The notes below the pieces were generated by a model, which was given only the letters and a program-made list of their open reading frames with translations, searched no databases and was not told the origin of the DNA. The position numbers were made by a program, and so were the translations under genes. Positions 21,879 to 34,094 of a DNA stretch of 64,000 nucleotides are shown here, piece by piece. How positions within the stretch are numbered: the stretch's first letter is position 1; each line of letters begins with the position of its first letter. The DNA comes from Boswellia sacra (taxonomy: Eukaryota; Streptophyta; Magnoliopsida; Sapindales; Burseraceae), in contig SNVD02006192.1 of assembly GCA_013180625.2 (NCBI GenBank), positions 1 to 64,000 on the forward strand. The letters run 5' to 3'.

Positions 21879-23504
21879 CTATGGGTATTCCTCTCGTGTT
21901 ATAGATATGGTCTTGTCCTCAATAAACTTTTGTTACATGTTAAGTGTGGGAATGGGGATTGAAGAAGAGGTTCTCTATAGAAAGGTAAAGGTTGTGAACC
22001 GCCTTGAAAATTTTTTTCTAGTATTATTTATTTATTTATTTATTTATTGCTTGATACAGATTTGAAGGGTTTGATTATAGTGGATTCCTTGTAGAGCAAG
22101 TACAAAAAGTTACCTGAAAAGATGTAGAGAGAGGTTTAAGACAAGTAAGAATTCTTGGTTCTTATCAAGCTAAGCTTTCATAGTTTTTTGTAAATGGCAT
22201 GTTGATTATTTTGTAATTGGTAGATGTTAGGTTGGTTTAGGCAGTGTATTATGAACTTAGTTTAATTTGGATTTGCCTTTGTTTCCATGAGATACCTTTG
22301 AATTTTCAAAGTATTGGTTCATCATAATTCATCTTGATTTATTAATAGCTGAGGCTTGTTAATCTGCCCCTTCCTTTTCCTAAGCTATTCTTCGTTTCTG
22401 TGAGATTTCAGGCTCCTCTTATTTCTACTTACTGATCACAAACATTCTGTAGCCTGCATCAACTCTTGGCAAATTGTATGCAAGTTCTGTTTGTACTTGT
22501 TTAATCCTAAGAATTGTTGTCACGTGATTTTAATTGTATTGTAGAACTATTTCTATGAGCACTAATTGAAAAGTGCTTATCAGAATATGCTTCAGTAGTA
22601 ATCACTATTTTTTTCTTGATGGTTTGGTTGTATATATGCTCCTTGATCATCTTGACATTTTTGCATACTCTGTTCGTATTCTTTAAAGAACTCATACCAA
22701 ACCTGAATTAGAGTCAGACCTTATCTTGAATTCTTAAGGCACAAATCTGAATCTTGTTAAGCTCATGCATGTCTACTTGAGATTCACTTCTTCAAGATCG
22801 TTTTCTCTTTAGTTCTATTTTTTTAGGTGAGTAATCTATTTTTATTATTAGTTAAAGTTTTCGTAAACATATGGATTAACTATATCAAAATTGAAGTTTC
22901 TGATGTGAGAACTGGGCTTGTGTTGCGCAGGAGAACTACTGGGAAGATCGCGTGCCACTGATGAAGCCAAAAATCTATTTTGGACATTGGCAGTTGTATA
23001 AAGGGGATGCCCTGCCACCAAATCAGTGACATAACAATAGTTATAGACCTGTGTTGGAGTTTTTGCCTTTTTCTTCTTCGGTTGATTGTATAAAGGTTTG
23101 AGGTTTTATCCTTTATACAAATCAGTGACATAACAATAGTTATAGACCTCTATGAATATGACTTGCTTGTTTGTCTAGCAAAGAGTGTCTTTGGTACTTT
23201 TTACATGATAATAGTGACTCATATAGTTATTGTCTCTACTTAGTGAATAAATGCTTTATAAATTGTTTTGATTACTATTTCTATTTTTCAATAAATTTGT
23301 TTTATTGGTTTAGTGTATTTTAAAATAAATTTGATTTAAAAATATGGTGAATCCAAAAAATTAGGTTAATAATATTCCAAATTTTGCAGTTCTAAAATTT
23401 TATAGAACCTGTTTTTTTTTTTTAATTATTTATAAATATAATACTTGAGGGTTCCAAAGCCGTCAAGTATTATGATTATTTTTTTCTAAATTGATTATTA
23501 CAGA
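21879..23504. other. Intergenic DNA with small repeats
   Basis: A (TTTA)n run is at 22024-22047. A 30-bp direct repeat (AATCAGTGACATAACAATAG...) occurs at 23021-23050 and 23120-23149. An exon-like stretch at 22930-23030, following a GCAG acceptor, reads ENYWEDRVPLMKPKIYFGHW; I do not recognise it. Confidence 0.4.
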
Positions 23505-23607
23505 CTTGTGGGTAACTTTACTCATTGGACCACCAAATTCTTCTTTCAAAGCTTATGGACCCCAGTTAAATTTTTAATTTGTTCATAAAGAAGATGCACA
23601 ATCTTTT

Positions 23608-23946
23608 TGATGCAGAAGCTAATAAAAAGATAAATTGAACAAAAGTTCAAAATTTGATAAGTTGATAATAATGAGAATTCAATATAAAGCTAGGGTAAGC
23701 TAACCCTTATATAGGTTAAATAATCATAATACTTGTAAAACAAGTAAAATTAGAACAGGAAAATAAAATCCTACAAAAACTAAAATATCCCAAAATATTA
23801 AAATCTTAATTAAACTCAAATATATTTAAAACAAGAAATTCTAATATGACTACGAAAACAATTGATTTTAATCCTAAAATAAATAAAACTCAAAATACAC
23901 AATTGATAATTTTTCCAAAAATAAAGTAACCTAAAGTTGTCCTGCA
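23608..23946 (-). repeat. 3' LTR of the non-autonomous element
   Basis: 339 bp, starting TGATGCAGAAGC on the plus strand and ending GTCCTGCA. Nearly collinear with 25558-25899 by eye, with scattered substitutions. On the minus strand it follows the purine tract TTTTCAAAAAGGGTAG near 23955-23970. Confidence 0.85.
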
Positions 23947-24959
23947 CCAGTTCTACCCTTTTTGAAAAGAACTCGTCCTCGAGTTCACATATCTGGAGGA
24001 TGAAATTTGATATAGATTAGCAAATCATCTCTCTTGTCTTTGCTCGAGCCTCGATGAACATACTTGAATCCAAACAACTTCATCTTCACTTTGACCCTTG
24101 TTAAGCTAGACTTCACACGGTAAATTTTTGGAGCATACCACCAATCTTTTACTTTTGGATCCCAGACCTTCTGCCTTGATCTTGCTTCATGCCCATCTCA
24201 TCATACTCTTCTTGGGTAAAAGGATTAAATACCACAATATAATGCTTATTCATATGTTGCCTATTCTCTCGTCTCGGAAAAAACTCGCCCTTGAGTTTTC
24301 TTGGATTAATTCTCCAACTATGGGGTTCATACGAAAAATTTGATACAAATGGACCAAATTAAAATTTTGTAAGGGCTTTTTTGTCACAAAAAAACCTGAT
24401 AAGAGTCAATTGATAATTCCCAAAAAGTTGAATCAGTTATTTTTCAACCAAAGGATTCGATTGATATTCTGCTTCAAAGGGACTCGACTGATATGTGCCA
24501 TAAAGGCGGTCTATTTGATAGTTTTCATTATACGGGCTTCTTTGTAACTTTCCATCGCAGTGGGTTCATTGGAATTTTCCATCCAAGTCGTGAATGGATT
24601 GATTTTAGGTCAAAGAACTCGATGACTCCACTTGATATAGATCAACTCACTCCGATTTGAATGGTGAGGGAGGTGTCTACTCACTTGCCGATTTTGGATG
24701 TTTTTCACAATAGATGACAATTGGTCCTTTTGTGGTGCCGATTGCGATGGTTTTCGGTGATCTTGGTCAGCGTCAAACTTGGATTCATTATCTACAATGA
24801 CCAATAAATCTTCCTAGTAGGATGGTGTCGTTTCACTTGCCGACGATCATGGTTGTTGATTGTATAACCACATTGTTAACACACTTTTTTGAGGAGGTCC
24901 GCCGCAATTGGACGTTAGTGAAGAACAAAAGCTTGATTTTCGTGTTTTGATCTATCAAT

Positions 24960-25523
24960 CTATGATGGAGGTGAGGTTTCACTCTTCATTTGACAATGAA
25001 TTGTGTTATTGACGATTGACAAAGGTTGCCCATCTTTTTCATGAATTCCTTCAACTATTTTTGAATCTTCTACAAAATTTTCTTCACAACCCTCCTTAAC
25101 TATTTTTGAATTTTCTATCAATTTATCGACACATCTCTCTTCACTTTTCATCTCAAAAATCTCTTGTTTTTCTTCTTTTATTTTATTTTCAAGAGATTCA
25201 AGCTTGTTGTACTTACCAGTGGCTCCACCATCCGATTCGGTATTCATTGAACCGATGTGTGGGACTTCGCAATTGTATTGAGGAAGTACTCTCGTTGGCG
25301 TAGGTACGCGAGCCTCTATCTCTTCGTTTTGCATGTGCCTTCGTTCATTCTTTCTATTACCACCAATACCCATCGCTTCCACATGACATAGGAAATTGTT
25401 GAATTGGTCGTCGAATTGGGTTTGAAAGGATTGGAAAGCTACCATGAAAGTTTCATCTATCATGGCCTTAGCTCTCTGATCACCGTCACGAGAACCATCG
25501 CCTACCGGATCATCACGTGCCAT
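24960..25523 (-). CDS. Gag-like protein of the non-autonomous element
   Basis: A 187-residue ORF starting MARDDPVGDGSRDGDQRA, 18 bases downstream of the primer-binding site. The middle (residues about 15-55) resembles the N-terminal helical part seen before gag in some plant elements, with AFQSFQTQFDDQFNNF. The rest is charged and rich in repeated EDSKIVE/ENSKIVKE segments, probably coiled or disordered. No zinc knuckle, protease or RT follows. The copy is intact as an ORF, but the role in packaging is inferred only from its position. Confidence 0.5.
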   Translation of the reverse strand: MARDDPVGDGSRDGDQRAKAMIDETFMVAFQSFQTQFDDQFNNFLCHVEAMGIGGNRKNERRHMQNEEIEARVPTPTRVLPQYNCEVPHIGSMNTESDGGATGKYNKLESLENKIKEEKQEIFEMKSEERCVDKLIENSKIVKEGCEENFVEDSKIVEGIHEKDGQPLSIVNNTIHCQMKSETSPPS

Positions 25524-25540
25524 GGAAGATAAGTGATTTT

Positions 25541-25553
25541 GGCTCTGATACCA
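25541..25553 (-). other. Primer-binding site, initiator tRNA-Met
   Basis: The minus strand reads TGGTATCAGAGCC next to the inner border of the 5' LTR (25558), the standard tRNA-Met(i) primer site. Confidence 0.9.
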
Positions 25554-25557
25554 AATA

Positions 25558-25899
25558 TGATGCGGAAGCTAAGAAAACGATAAATTGAACAAAAGTTCAA
25601 AATTTGATAAGTTGATAATAATGAGAATTCAGTACAAAGGTAGGGTAAATTAACCCTTATATAAGCTAAATAATCCTAATACTTATAAAACAAATAAAAT
25701 TAGAATAAGAAAATAAAATCCTACAAAAACTAAATTATTCCAAAATATTAAAATCCTAATTAAACTCAAATATATTTAAAATAAGAAATTCTAATATGAC
25801 TAGTAAAACAATTGATTTTAATGCTAAAATAAATAAAACTCAAAATAGATAACTAATAATTTTCTTAAAAATAAAATAACCTAAAGTTATCCTATATCA
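25558..25899 (-). repeat. 5' LTR of the non-autonomous element
   Basis: 342 bp, from TGATGCGGAAGC to CCTATATCA on the plus strand. It borders the primer-binding site on one side and the CTTTT duplication on the other. Confidence 0.87.
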
Positions 25900-26512
25900 C
25901 TTTTTAATGCCACCATGTTTTGCTTGTTATTTGTGGTTAGCATTGAGGTCCAAGCGATGGAATACTAAATCCTCTGTTTGATGAGAGACCGAGAGAGTAA
26001 AGAACACCTTTTCAAGGCAGAGAATAGACTCATGAAATGGTGGGAGAATGAGACCTCTGTATGACTACTCCTCACCTTTCCTTGTACATGCATTTTTTCT
26101 CTGCCCCCTCCCCGACTTCACCTACGATAGATTTCGAAATAAATGCTTTTGCTTGACCTTGGCTCAACCTTATCATAATGAAAACAACTAGTGTTTCAAT
26201 AATTTATTGAATTTAATAAATACAATGTCCCAAGTTGCACATCTTTTTCTTCCTAGAAATTCTATCCTGTCTTAGATCTAGCTTCAAATCAACGTTTAAA
26301 CTTAACAATGTTATCACTAATGTACAATCAAGATCTATTTCTTTGTTTGATGTATATAGTTCTTCTCTTTTGTGGAGATAATTCAACTCTATGAAAAGAG
26401 TTGATTAAAGGACAAAATATTGCTTAAATCCTTGCTGAGAAAGTTTGAGGTTTTGCTACTTGAAAAATATATGTGAACGTTCCACGCATTTCTAGAAGTC
26501 GTGTGTCATGGG

Positions 26513-27334
26513 TAGGGGTGGCAATTTTCGACACGACACGCGAACACGACTTGACACGACACGGGTTTAAGCGGGTTTGGGTTTTGACATATTCGTGTTC
26601 GTGTCGTGTTCGTGTCGAAGATTTCAACCCGTTTAATAATCGTGTCGTGTTCGGGTTGAGAGTCTTCAACACGCGAACACGATTATGACACGACACGATT
26701 ATGACACGAACACGATTATGACACGAGCAACACGAATAACACGAATACATATTATACACGATTGACACGATAACACGATTAACATGAATATTGACACGAA
26801 CACGATTATGACACGAGTAACACGAATACATATTATACACGATTGACACGATAACACGATTAACACGAATATTGACACGATTACATATTAAATTTAAAAA
26901 TACTAAACTTTTTAGACATTTTAGTCCCTATATGTATCCAAATTTTAAAATAAAAACAGAATTTTAAAAAACTAATAAATTTTAAAACTTAGGATATTTT
27001 TGTCATTTAACAAAAATTAGAAATCTAATTCTGTACCGTGTCATAATCTTGTTAACGGGTCATAATCGTGTTAACGGGTCATAATCGTGTCAATAATATA
27101 AATGTGTCTTAATCGTGTTAAACGGGTCGTGTTCGTGTCTAACACAATTACGACCCGTTTATTATTCGTGTTAGCGTGTCGTGTCATGTTACCCGTTTAA
27201 TAATCGTGTCGTGTTCGTGTCGTGTCACAGTGACACGAATAATAAACGGATCGTGTTCGTGTTGGGTCAATTCTTATCGTGTCACAGCTCGACACGACAC
27301 GAACACGACCCGCGAACACGAATTGCCACCCCTA
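26513..27334. mobile_element. hAT-type MITE with perfect 8-bp target-site duplication
   Basis: The ends are TAGGGGTGGCAATT (26513) and AATTGCCACCCCTA (27334), perfect 14-bp inverted repeats. They are flanked by identical 8-bp duplications GTCATGGG (26505-26512 and 27335-27342), the size hAT transposases make. The body is packed with ACACGA/TCGTGT motifs in long inverted arms and contains an internal 81-bp direct repeat near 26739 and 26820. It has no transposase. The related segment at 17618-17632 keeps the single, uninterrupted target GTCATGGGTGAATCC. Confidence 0.93.
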
Positions 27335-27970
27335 GTCATGGGTGAATCCTAGCCCCATTCTCCCAGAAACTGAAGTGTTTAGTTTGTAATTTCTTCATAA
27401 TTTGCTAAAACTCTTTTCCCTTTTCACACCATTCTCTTAACTTTTCTAATTGGACCACCATAATCTTCTTCAGAGTAGTGGGCCATCTAGTAAAGTTTCT
27501 AATTGTTCCTTAAGACGATGCGCAATCTTTTTATGGCACCATGTTCACGTTTTGATCTCTCTTACCTCACATGAGTCGTATAGCCCTTTGAAACCATCAA
27601 AAAGGTTTCTATGGAGTCAATTGGTCAAGTCCTTGGATTACTAATTTACGCGGATGAGAGAATAAATTTACATATATTAGCCCTTGACCAATGGGTCGAC
27701 CACTTAGAGAGGAGGATTTTCCACACTATGATTTGTGTTTTACATGGACACCCCAGCTGTGTGCTTTCGTTGTTTCTCAATTCTTCCTCATCCAATTTCC
27801 AAGTCAACTGACGTGTTTTAAAGGGTGCACCACTGACCATTATAGGAAGAGACAATAAAAGAATGACACATACACACGAGAAGTGATGCAAAGACTTCTC
27901 ATTATCGGTGTATAGTCCGAGCTTTAGTTGAAGTGTTGTCGCTTCTGTTGCCAAAGTAGAGGATTTTGAT

Positions 27971-30631
27971 ATGGCTTCTCTCTTGCATGTTGTATTATTA
28001 GCTATCTCTCGTCTTTTACTTTTTTCATTAGCTCAGGAAGGAAAGGAATTCCACCAAAGGTGTCCACCTTTCGACTGCGGGAGGCTCGGCCAGCTCCGCT
28101 ACCCATTCATCAATGGAACGCGTCCTCCTGAATGTGGGCCACTGAAAGTGGAAAAATGCAGTGAAGACTTCCCGACGATGCAATTGGGGAATGGATTAAG
28201 GTTTAATATTCTACAAATCTCTCCAGATAACACGGCTACACTTGCAGATCATATTCCCCCCGAGTTTGGAAAGCCTTTGGATAATTGCAGCAGTCTATCC
28301 TTCAGAAATTTGACCCTTCCCATTTTTCCTTTCATCTCTTTTGAAATCCCACCAACCGCATTCAATTGCTCAAGAAAACATTTGACCTTTGCCTTAAATT
28401 TCAAATATGGCTGCAATGGCACAAAAGACTCCGTAATATTACCCTCCCACTTCAGTGATCCTAATTCATCTGGACTTCCACCCAATTGTTCACTTGTTCC
28501 TCTCCAAGTGAATAAGAGTCAAAAATATATAGAGTTTATCAATGTGTATGCTGGTATGTTTGTCCTTAAAGTAAACGAAACAAAAGAATGTCTTGCGTGC
28601 CGTAAAAAAGGACGCCACTGTCAAAGCGATAACAAGAGAAATTTTCATTGTTCAAACGCAAGGACAGGTATCAAAAAGTAGAGTAAGATTGTAGGACTTG
28701 TACATGGATAAATATCTACTTTCTGCTTTATAAATTGGTTTATTGTCTAAGTTGTTAGTGTGTTAAAACAGTTATACAAAACGAATTCCTTCCTTTCTAC
28801 TTGATTACTCTTAGATACATTGATTGATGTCTTGCCTAGGTTTGGAGAAATCAGGTAATTATTTTGTATGAGTGAGTTCTGTTTCAGTTTTAGGTAGGCA
28901 GCTTTATATCTTTTCGAGCATTTGGATGATGACAATTTTACTCATCAATTAGTTGTTGCTGTCTAAACTAACACATTCTCTTTGCAACTTCTGTGGCAGG
29001 AAGTGGAAAATGGACATTGAGGCTACACCTAGGAGTAGGTAATAAGCCTGTTTAATCAACAATCTTATTTGCTACACATCTCAAATTAACTCTGCAGTCC
29101 ATTATTTTGCATTTTCCTAGCTACTGTGCACTCGATTACATTGAGGAGCCATGTGTATGCCGAAGAAATAAAAAAAAAAAAAAAGTATAAAATTGCTTCC
29201 AATTTCTCAACCTCAAATGCATCCAATCAAAAATGAATTTTCCACTAGTAAAATAGTCAGCAGGTCAAAAAGCTTATAACTCTTTCTTTTACTTCTTTGT
29301 TAAAGCATACGGAGTATTGGCACTCTTGATTGTGGTTCTGTCCGTCTATATTATTTGGCATCGCAAGAAGCAAAGATATACTTCCCCAAACTTCAATTCA
29401 CGATACACTTCTTCCGATCCCTCCTCAAAATCAGAGCTGGAAGTCGGTAGTGCCTACTTCGGAGTCCACATTTTCTCCTACGGTGAACTTTTAGAAGCGA
29501 CTAATAACTTTAGTCATGAGAAAGAACTTGGAAATGGAGGCTTTGGAACGGTTTACTATGGTATGAAAATAAATTTTAAATTTTTCTATTGATTAAAAAA
29601 AAAAAGTATCCCTGTAACCCTTTATTAATTGTCTATTTGATACTTTTCAATCAGCAAAACTTCGGGATGAACGGGAAGTTGCTGTCAAGCGCCTATACGA
29701 GCACAATTACAAAAAGGTTGAACAGTTTATGAATGAAGTTCAAATCCTCACTCGTTTGCACCACAGGAATCTTGTCATCCTTTATGGCTGCACTTCACGT
29801 CACAATCAGCGGGGTCTTCTGCTTGTATATGAATACGTTCCCAATGGAACTGTTGCCGATCATCTTCATGGTGACTGCGTGAAGCCTGGTTCACTAACAT
29901 GGCCTACTCGTATGAAAATTGCAATAGAAACAGCTAGTGCATTGGCTTACCTCCACGCTTGTGAGATCATACACCGTGATGTGAAAACGAACAACATCCT
30001 TCTTGACAACAACTTTTGTGTAAAGGTAGCAGATTTTGGTCTTTCCCGATTGTTTCCCCCTAATGTTACTCATATTTCAACTGCTCCGCAAGGAAGTCCA
30101 GGCTATGTTGACCCTGAATATCATCAATGTTACCAGCTAATGGATAAGAGTGATGTATATAGCTTTGGAGTTGTACTTATTGAGCTTATCTCATCAATGC
30201 CTGCTGTTGACATAGGTAGGCATAGAGATGAGATTAACTTGGCTAACTTAGCAGTAAACAGGATTCAAAAATGTGCAATTGATGAGTTGATTGATCCATG
30301 CCTCGGATATAAGTTAGATGAAGAAACTAAGAGGATGGCTACTTCAGTTGCAGAATTGGCTTTTCTATGTTTGCAACAGAAAAAGGAAATGAGACCTTCC
30401 ATGAAGGAGGTTTTGGAGGAGCTGAAGAGAATTGAAAGTGGAGAAATTTTGACGTGGGAGAAAGAAGGGAATGATGATAATGAGGATTTGAAGGGTAAGC
30501 GGCCACCACCAGGATCACCATCAGATTGTCATAAGAGTGCTTTGTTGAAGCCATTCCGTGTGCGATCTTCACCTATTTCAGCGACAGCAAAATGGGTTAG
30601 TAGTAATACTACACCTCATGTCAGCAGCTAA
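27971..30631 (+). CDS. LRK10L/WAK-like receptor protein kinase (4 exons)
   Basis: Membrane receptor kinase of the LRK10L type, likely sensing wall or apoplast signals. Exons 27971-28667, 29000-29038, 29306-29560 and 29655-30631 join in phase with GT-AG introns and give 655 residues. Residues 1-22 are a signal peptide (MASLLHVVLLAISRLLLFSL). A galacturonan-binding, Cys-rich ectodomain follows (CPPFDCGRLGQLRYPF ... CGPLKVEKC) and a second Cys cluster (ECLACRKKGRHC). One transmembrane helix lies near 244-262. The kinase starts with FSYGELLEATNNF, glycine loop GNGGFGTV (about 322-329), Lys342, HRDVKTNN (Asp439) and DFG (Asp457). Catalytic residues are all present, so it should be active. Exon 3/4 joins as YYAKL where relatives have YYGKL. 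The call is firm; the ligand is unknown. Confidence 0.93.
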
Positions 30632-31077
30632 AATTTTGGCTTTTATGGTGCTTGAATGATGAGATTATGTTTGAAGCAAACACTCATCTTCTTATATCTT
30701 TTGTACTGTTTATATAAGGAAAAATGTAGTTTAAGGCAAGATCTAAGAGGGAATGTACAGACAGCAAATTACTAAATGGAGCTTTCTTATTTCTCTACAA
30801 GAATTTCTGGAGATTCCATTAAAACTCTTCCTCTTCTTGAATTTCAGGAGCTTCCCCATAGAATTGGATCAGTAATAGCTGCCTCGCCCTGAGTCGCCTA
30901 AATTACCTCTTCTTGATCTGGGTAGATTAGCCGTCGTCACTGGATTTGGGTAGAGTCCTAATGGGTGGTTAACCTATATTCTTAACTGGCAGACAGATTA
31001 GTGAAGAGATTCAAAATAATACAAAAATAAAAATAAAAAAACAAAACAAGATTATTAATTTAGGTAGTTAAATTGTA

Positions 31078-31380
31078 CTACTTCACCTGCATTATGGGGT
31101 GCGACAAATCAGAAACGTCTCCATCCTTTCTGAGGTTGAGCACAACGGCAATCGTAGCAAAGACTAGGGGCAAAACTGATGCAATATACTTGTTGGTTTT
31201 GACACCCAAAACTGCCAGGGATGAAACAATCAACTGCACCATAGAGAAGACTACCTCCACCGCCAGAAGTTGTTTTTCAGCCGTTAATCGGTTGCTATGG
31301 CGTTTCTTTCGACGAAACAAGCATAAACTGTTATCAAACAACCAATTGCTGACAAAAGAAATGGCGCAAGCAAACACCAC
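31078..31380 (-). CDS. Hypothetical membrane protein, probable last exon
   Basis: A 100-residue open frame ending at 31078. It carries hydrophobic segments VFACAISFVSNWLF, VEVVFSMVQLIVSSLAVLGV and SVLPLVFATIAVVLNL separated by a basic stretch (FRRKKRHSNR), suggesting three membrane helices with a cytoplasmic basic loop. It does not start with ATG. The frame runs upstream to about 31410, where a stop occurs, so an acceptor such as GGGAAAAG|CAAG near 31386 and an upstream exon are likely if this is a gene. I do not recognise the family. It lies 450 bp downstream of the kinase and is convergent to it. Confidence 0.35.
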   Translation of the reverse strand: MVFACAISFVSNWLFDNSLCLFRRKKRHSNRLTAEKQLLAVEVVFSMVQLIVSSLAVLGVKTNKYIASVLPLVFATIAVVLNLRKDGDVSDLSHPIMQVK

Positions 31381-31499
31381 TTGCTTTTCCCAAATATACC
31401 AAAAACAAAGATATTACCTCCCGCATATAGGAAAACACCACAAGTGTAGCTGTCTTATATTTAACATCCATTCCACCCCTATAATTTAGAGTCTTGAAT

Positions 31500-32679
31500 T
31501 AGCTCTCAAACATTCTGTTACTCCTTTCTTGTTTAATCAATTAAATTGCAATTATTTTCTAATAAAAAACCATCCCCAACCTTTTTTTTTTTTACTATTA
31601 CTTTATTTGAAAAAAAAGAATAAGAAAACTCTCAAAATTATCTGAATTCATACCTTGCAGAGGGATGACTTGAGATCACCACAGCAGAAGCTTTTTTCCC
31701 TCGGAACAACTTCCCTTCCAAGAAGTCCTTAGAAGGTTAGATGAATAATTATCCTTAATAGTATCAGAAAGATAGACTCCCAAGTCTCCTTTCATACATC
31801 AAGGAAACTTCTATACTTAATAGTATAATTTTATTTTCTAAAGTATAAACCGCGTAAAGACCCTTCTTTTTTCGCCTTCTCAGGGATCACGATCTTAACT
31901 AGTACTAGCTATTTTTAATTGTGCTGTTTAAAAAAGTTGAAAGTATTTAGTAAAATAGATTTTTGAAATTAATGTGTTGTCCAAAAGTTGTTTTTAAGTG
32001 TTTCATAAACTTTATTTTTAAAAGACGATTCGCAGTAAAAATATTAAAATATCCATGATTTTGTAATAAAAATGGCAATTATTAAATTAGTTAATTTAAA
32101 ATTATAATCTAAAAATAATATTTTTAAATATTTAAAATTATAATTGTCAAATAATTAGAATTAAGTATTTTTAAATATGTTATTATTCGTTATTATTACA
32201 ATTCAAAAGATTAAAAGAGCAACTAGAATCATTGTCCTCACCACCATCTGTCACTGATGGCCTAGAGCGCATAGCACAACTCTGCCACTAACCGAGTCAT
32301 CGAAAGTCGCTAGAGCCATCAATGTTTCCGCCATTAAGTCATCGATTGAATGTACATGGAGATTAAAGTTTTGAGCTTTGGGACTTTAGCCGTCAGATCT
32401 TGTTGATCGACTAGGGAAATGCTGGAGAAGTTGACGGAAACAGGAAATTTCAACTACAAATGAACAAAAATCTGAAGGCAAGTATAAATGCAAGGCCGAA
32501 AGAGTCTTGTATTTTGCCTTTTGAAACAGGAAATTTCTCGGGAAAATCGAGGGTCAAGCAGCCAAATTTCTTAATTTAATTGCAAATGTGTTACATTCCA
32601 TGGTAAAAAACCATTTAGAAGTGTCAAATCCCTTTTGCGTAATTTACACGATATAATTCGAGAAATTTAATTTTTTCGG
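31500..32679. other. Intergenic AT-rich DNA
   Basis: No gene seen. The stretch 32220-32420 is less AT-rich but has no open frame of note. Confidence 0.5.
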
Positions 32680-34094
32680 GAGCTCATATTTATGGAAAAT
32701 CTGTGGAGTCCTGTAGGCAGAGAGGGAGAGCTTCTCACTGTATCAGTTTCCGGGCTGTAGAAATAACAAGCACAACGATAAGTCTAGTTGTGATCTCACT
32801 CTTTCACTTTCTCAAGTTCCAACAGACAGCTTCTGAAAGGGACCAACCATTTTCTCCATTCAGCTTTTTCAAATTTCTCGATCGAGGAAGAAATTGACAA
32901 CCAAACATATATACTTTCACTTTCTTTTTTCTAAAAGCTTCAGTTGCTTCTAGTTCATGTGAGCACTCCGGTGATTGGATTTTCTTGGTTTTCCGAAAAG
33001 TATAACTCCTTGTTGTTTTCTTCTTCTTCTACAGCAAGAATTTTTATTTTGTATTATATTTTTGAACGATCACTGAAGGTTTGTCGGGATTTATCCATAT
33101 TATTGGACTTGAACTCTAAAATTTAATTAGCTAGTTTTCATGGAAGAAAATTTCCTTTCAAAAAAAAAAAAAAAAAAACTCTTTCATGAGGATAGATTAT
33201 CGGTGGAAACCAAATTAATCTCTCAAATCTTTCCCTCTTTCGATGAAGATCAGAGTTTTCATGCTGTAATGATTGGTTTGAGATATATAATTTTGTACCC
33301 ATTGTTATTTTTTATTAATTGAATTAGGATTGTCTTGTCATATATTGGTTTTCTTCATGTCGTTGACTCGGTCTGAGGTTCTTAAGTTCATATTGCATAG
33401 AGTTGTTACTATACAAAATTGAAGTTTCATATTCAAACTATAATTCATATCTCTACATAACTATTTTTCTCTCCTGATTTTAATTTCTTCTCTTTAGACA
33501 AGGATTTGGAATTGGATATATCATGGCCAATTGGTCAACTATAAAATCAGCTTAAGTTGCGTAGAGTACTAATTAATAGAGATATCTAATGGAGGTTTGG
33601 TCCGTTGACTGCGATATGAACGTCACACTGATGACTGATGATTTAATAATCAATAAAATCAGCTTAATAATGAACATCTTGTAGATATAGGTGCACGATC
33701 TAGTAGCTGTTCAATGCTCATGACTCGATTGGTCATTTTTTATTTTTTATTTTTTTAACGATTAGTTTAATCAAGATTGCAAATCGTTATAATTGGTTCA
33801 TCTTTCTTCATAGATTAATGGAAAGTCCTATCTATAGCTTCTTTCAAAATCTCTCTCACAAATAAAGCAAAAGAGAGAGAGTAGAACTTGTCATACAATT
33901 GATACAAATATCAATTTTCGATTGATTGAAATTGGTTGATATGATCTTTTGGGTTCGAGGTGGCCGCAGCCCCCACGAAAAGCATCCAATCGTGCTTAAT
34001 CTAGTGATTAATTGCTTTCAACTCTAGATTGTTGTTAATTAAGCTTTTCGATGGAATCTTATCTCAAATTGTCAACGGCAATATTACCCTATAT

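Larger units (their letters stand above)
23608..25899 (-). mobile_element. Non-autonomous LTR retrotransposon with gag-like ORF
   Basis: A complete small element on the minus strand has two LTRs (25558-25899 and 23608-23946), a tRNA-Met(i) primer-binding site, a gag-like ORF and no pol. It is flanked by a perfect 5-bp target-site duplication CTTTT (23603-23607 and 25900-25904). The related segment at 27510-27540 preserves the uninterrupted target. At 2.3 kb with one ORF it needs proteins from an autonomous relative. Confidence 0.88.

Noticed and set aside
26424..26849. 141-codon minus-strand ORF rich in YSCHNRVRV
   Set aside because: It lies in the repetitive ACACGA arms of the hAT MITE and has no domain.
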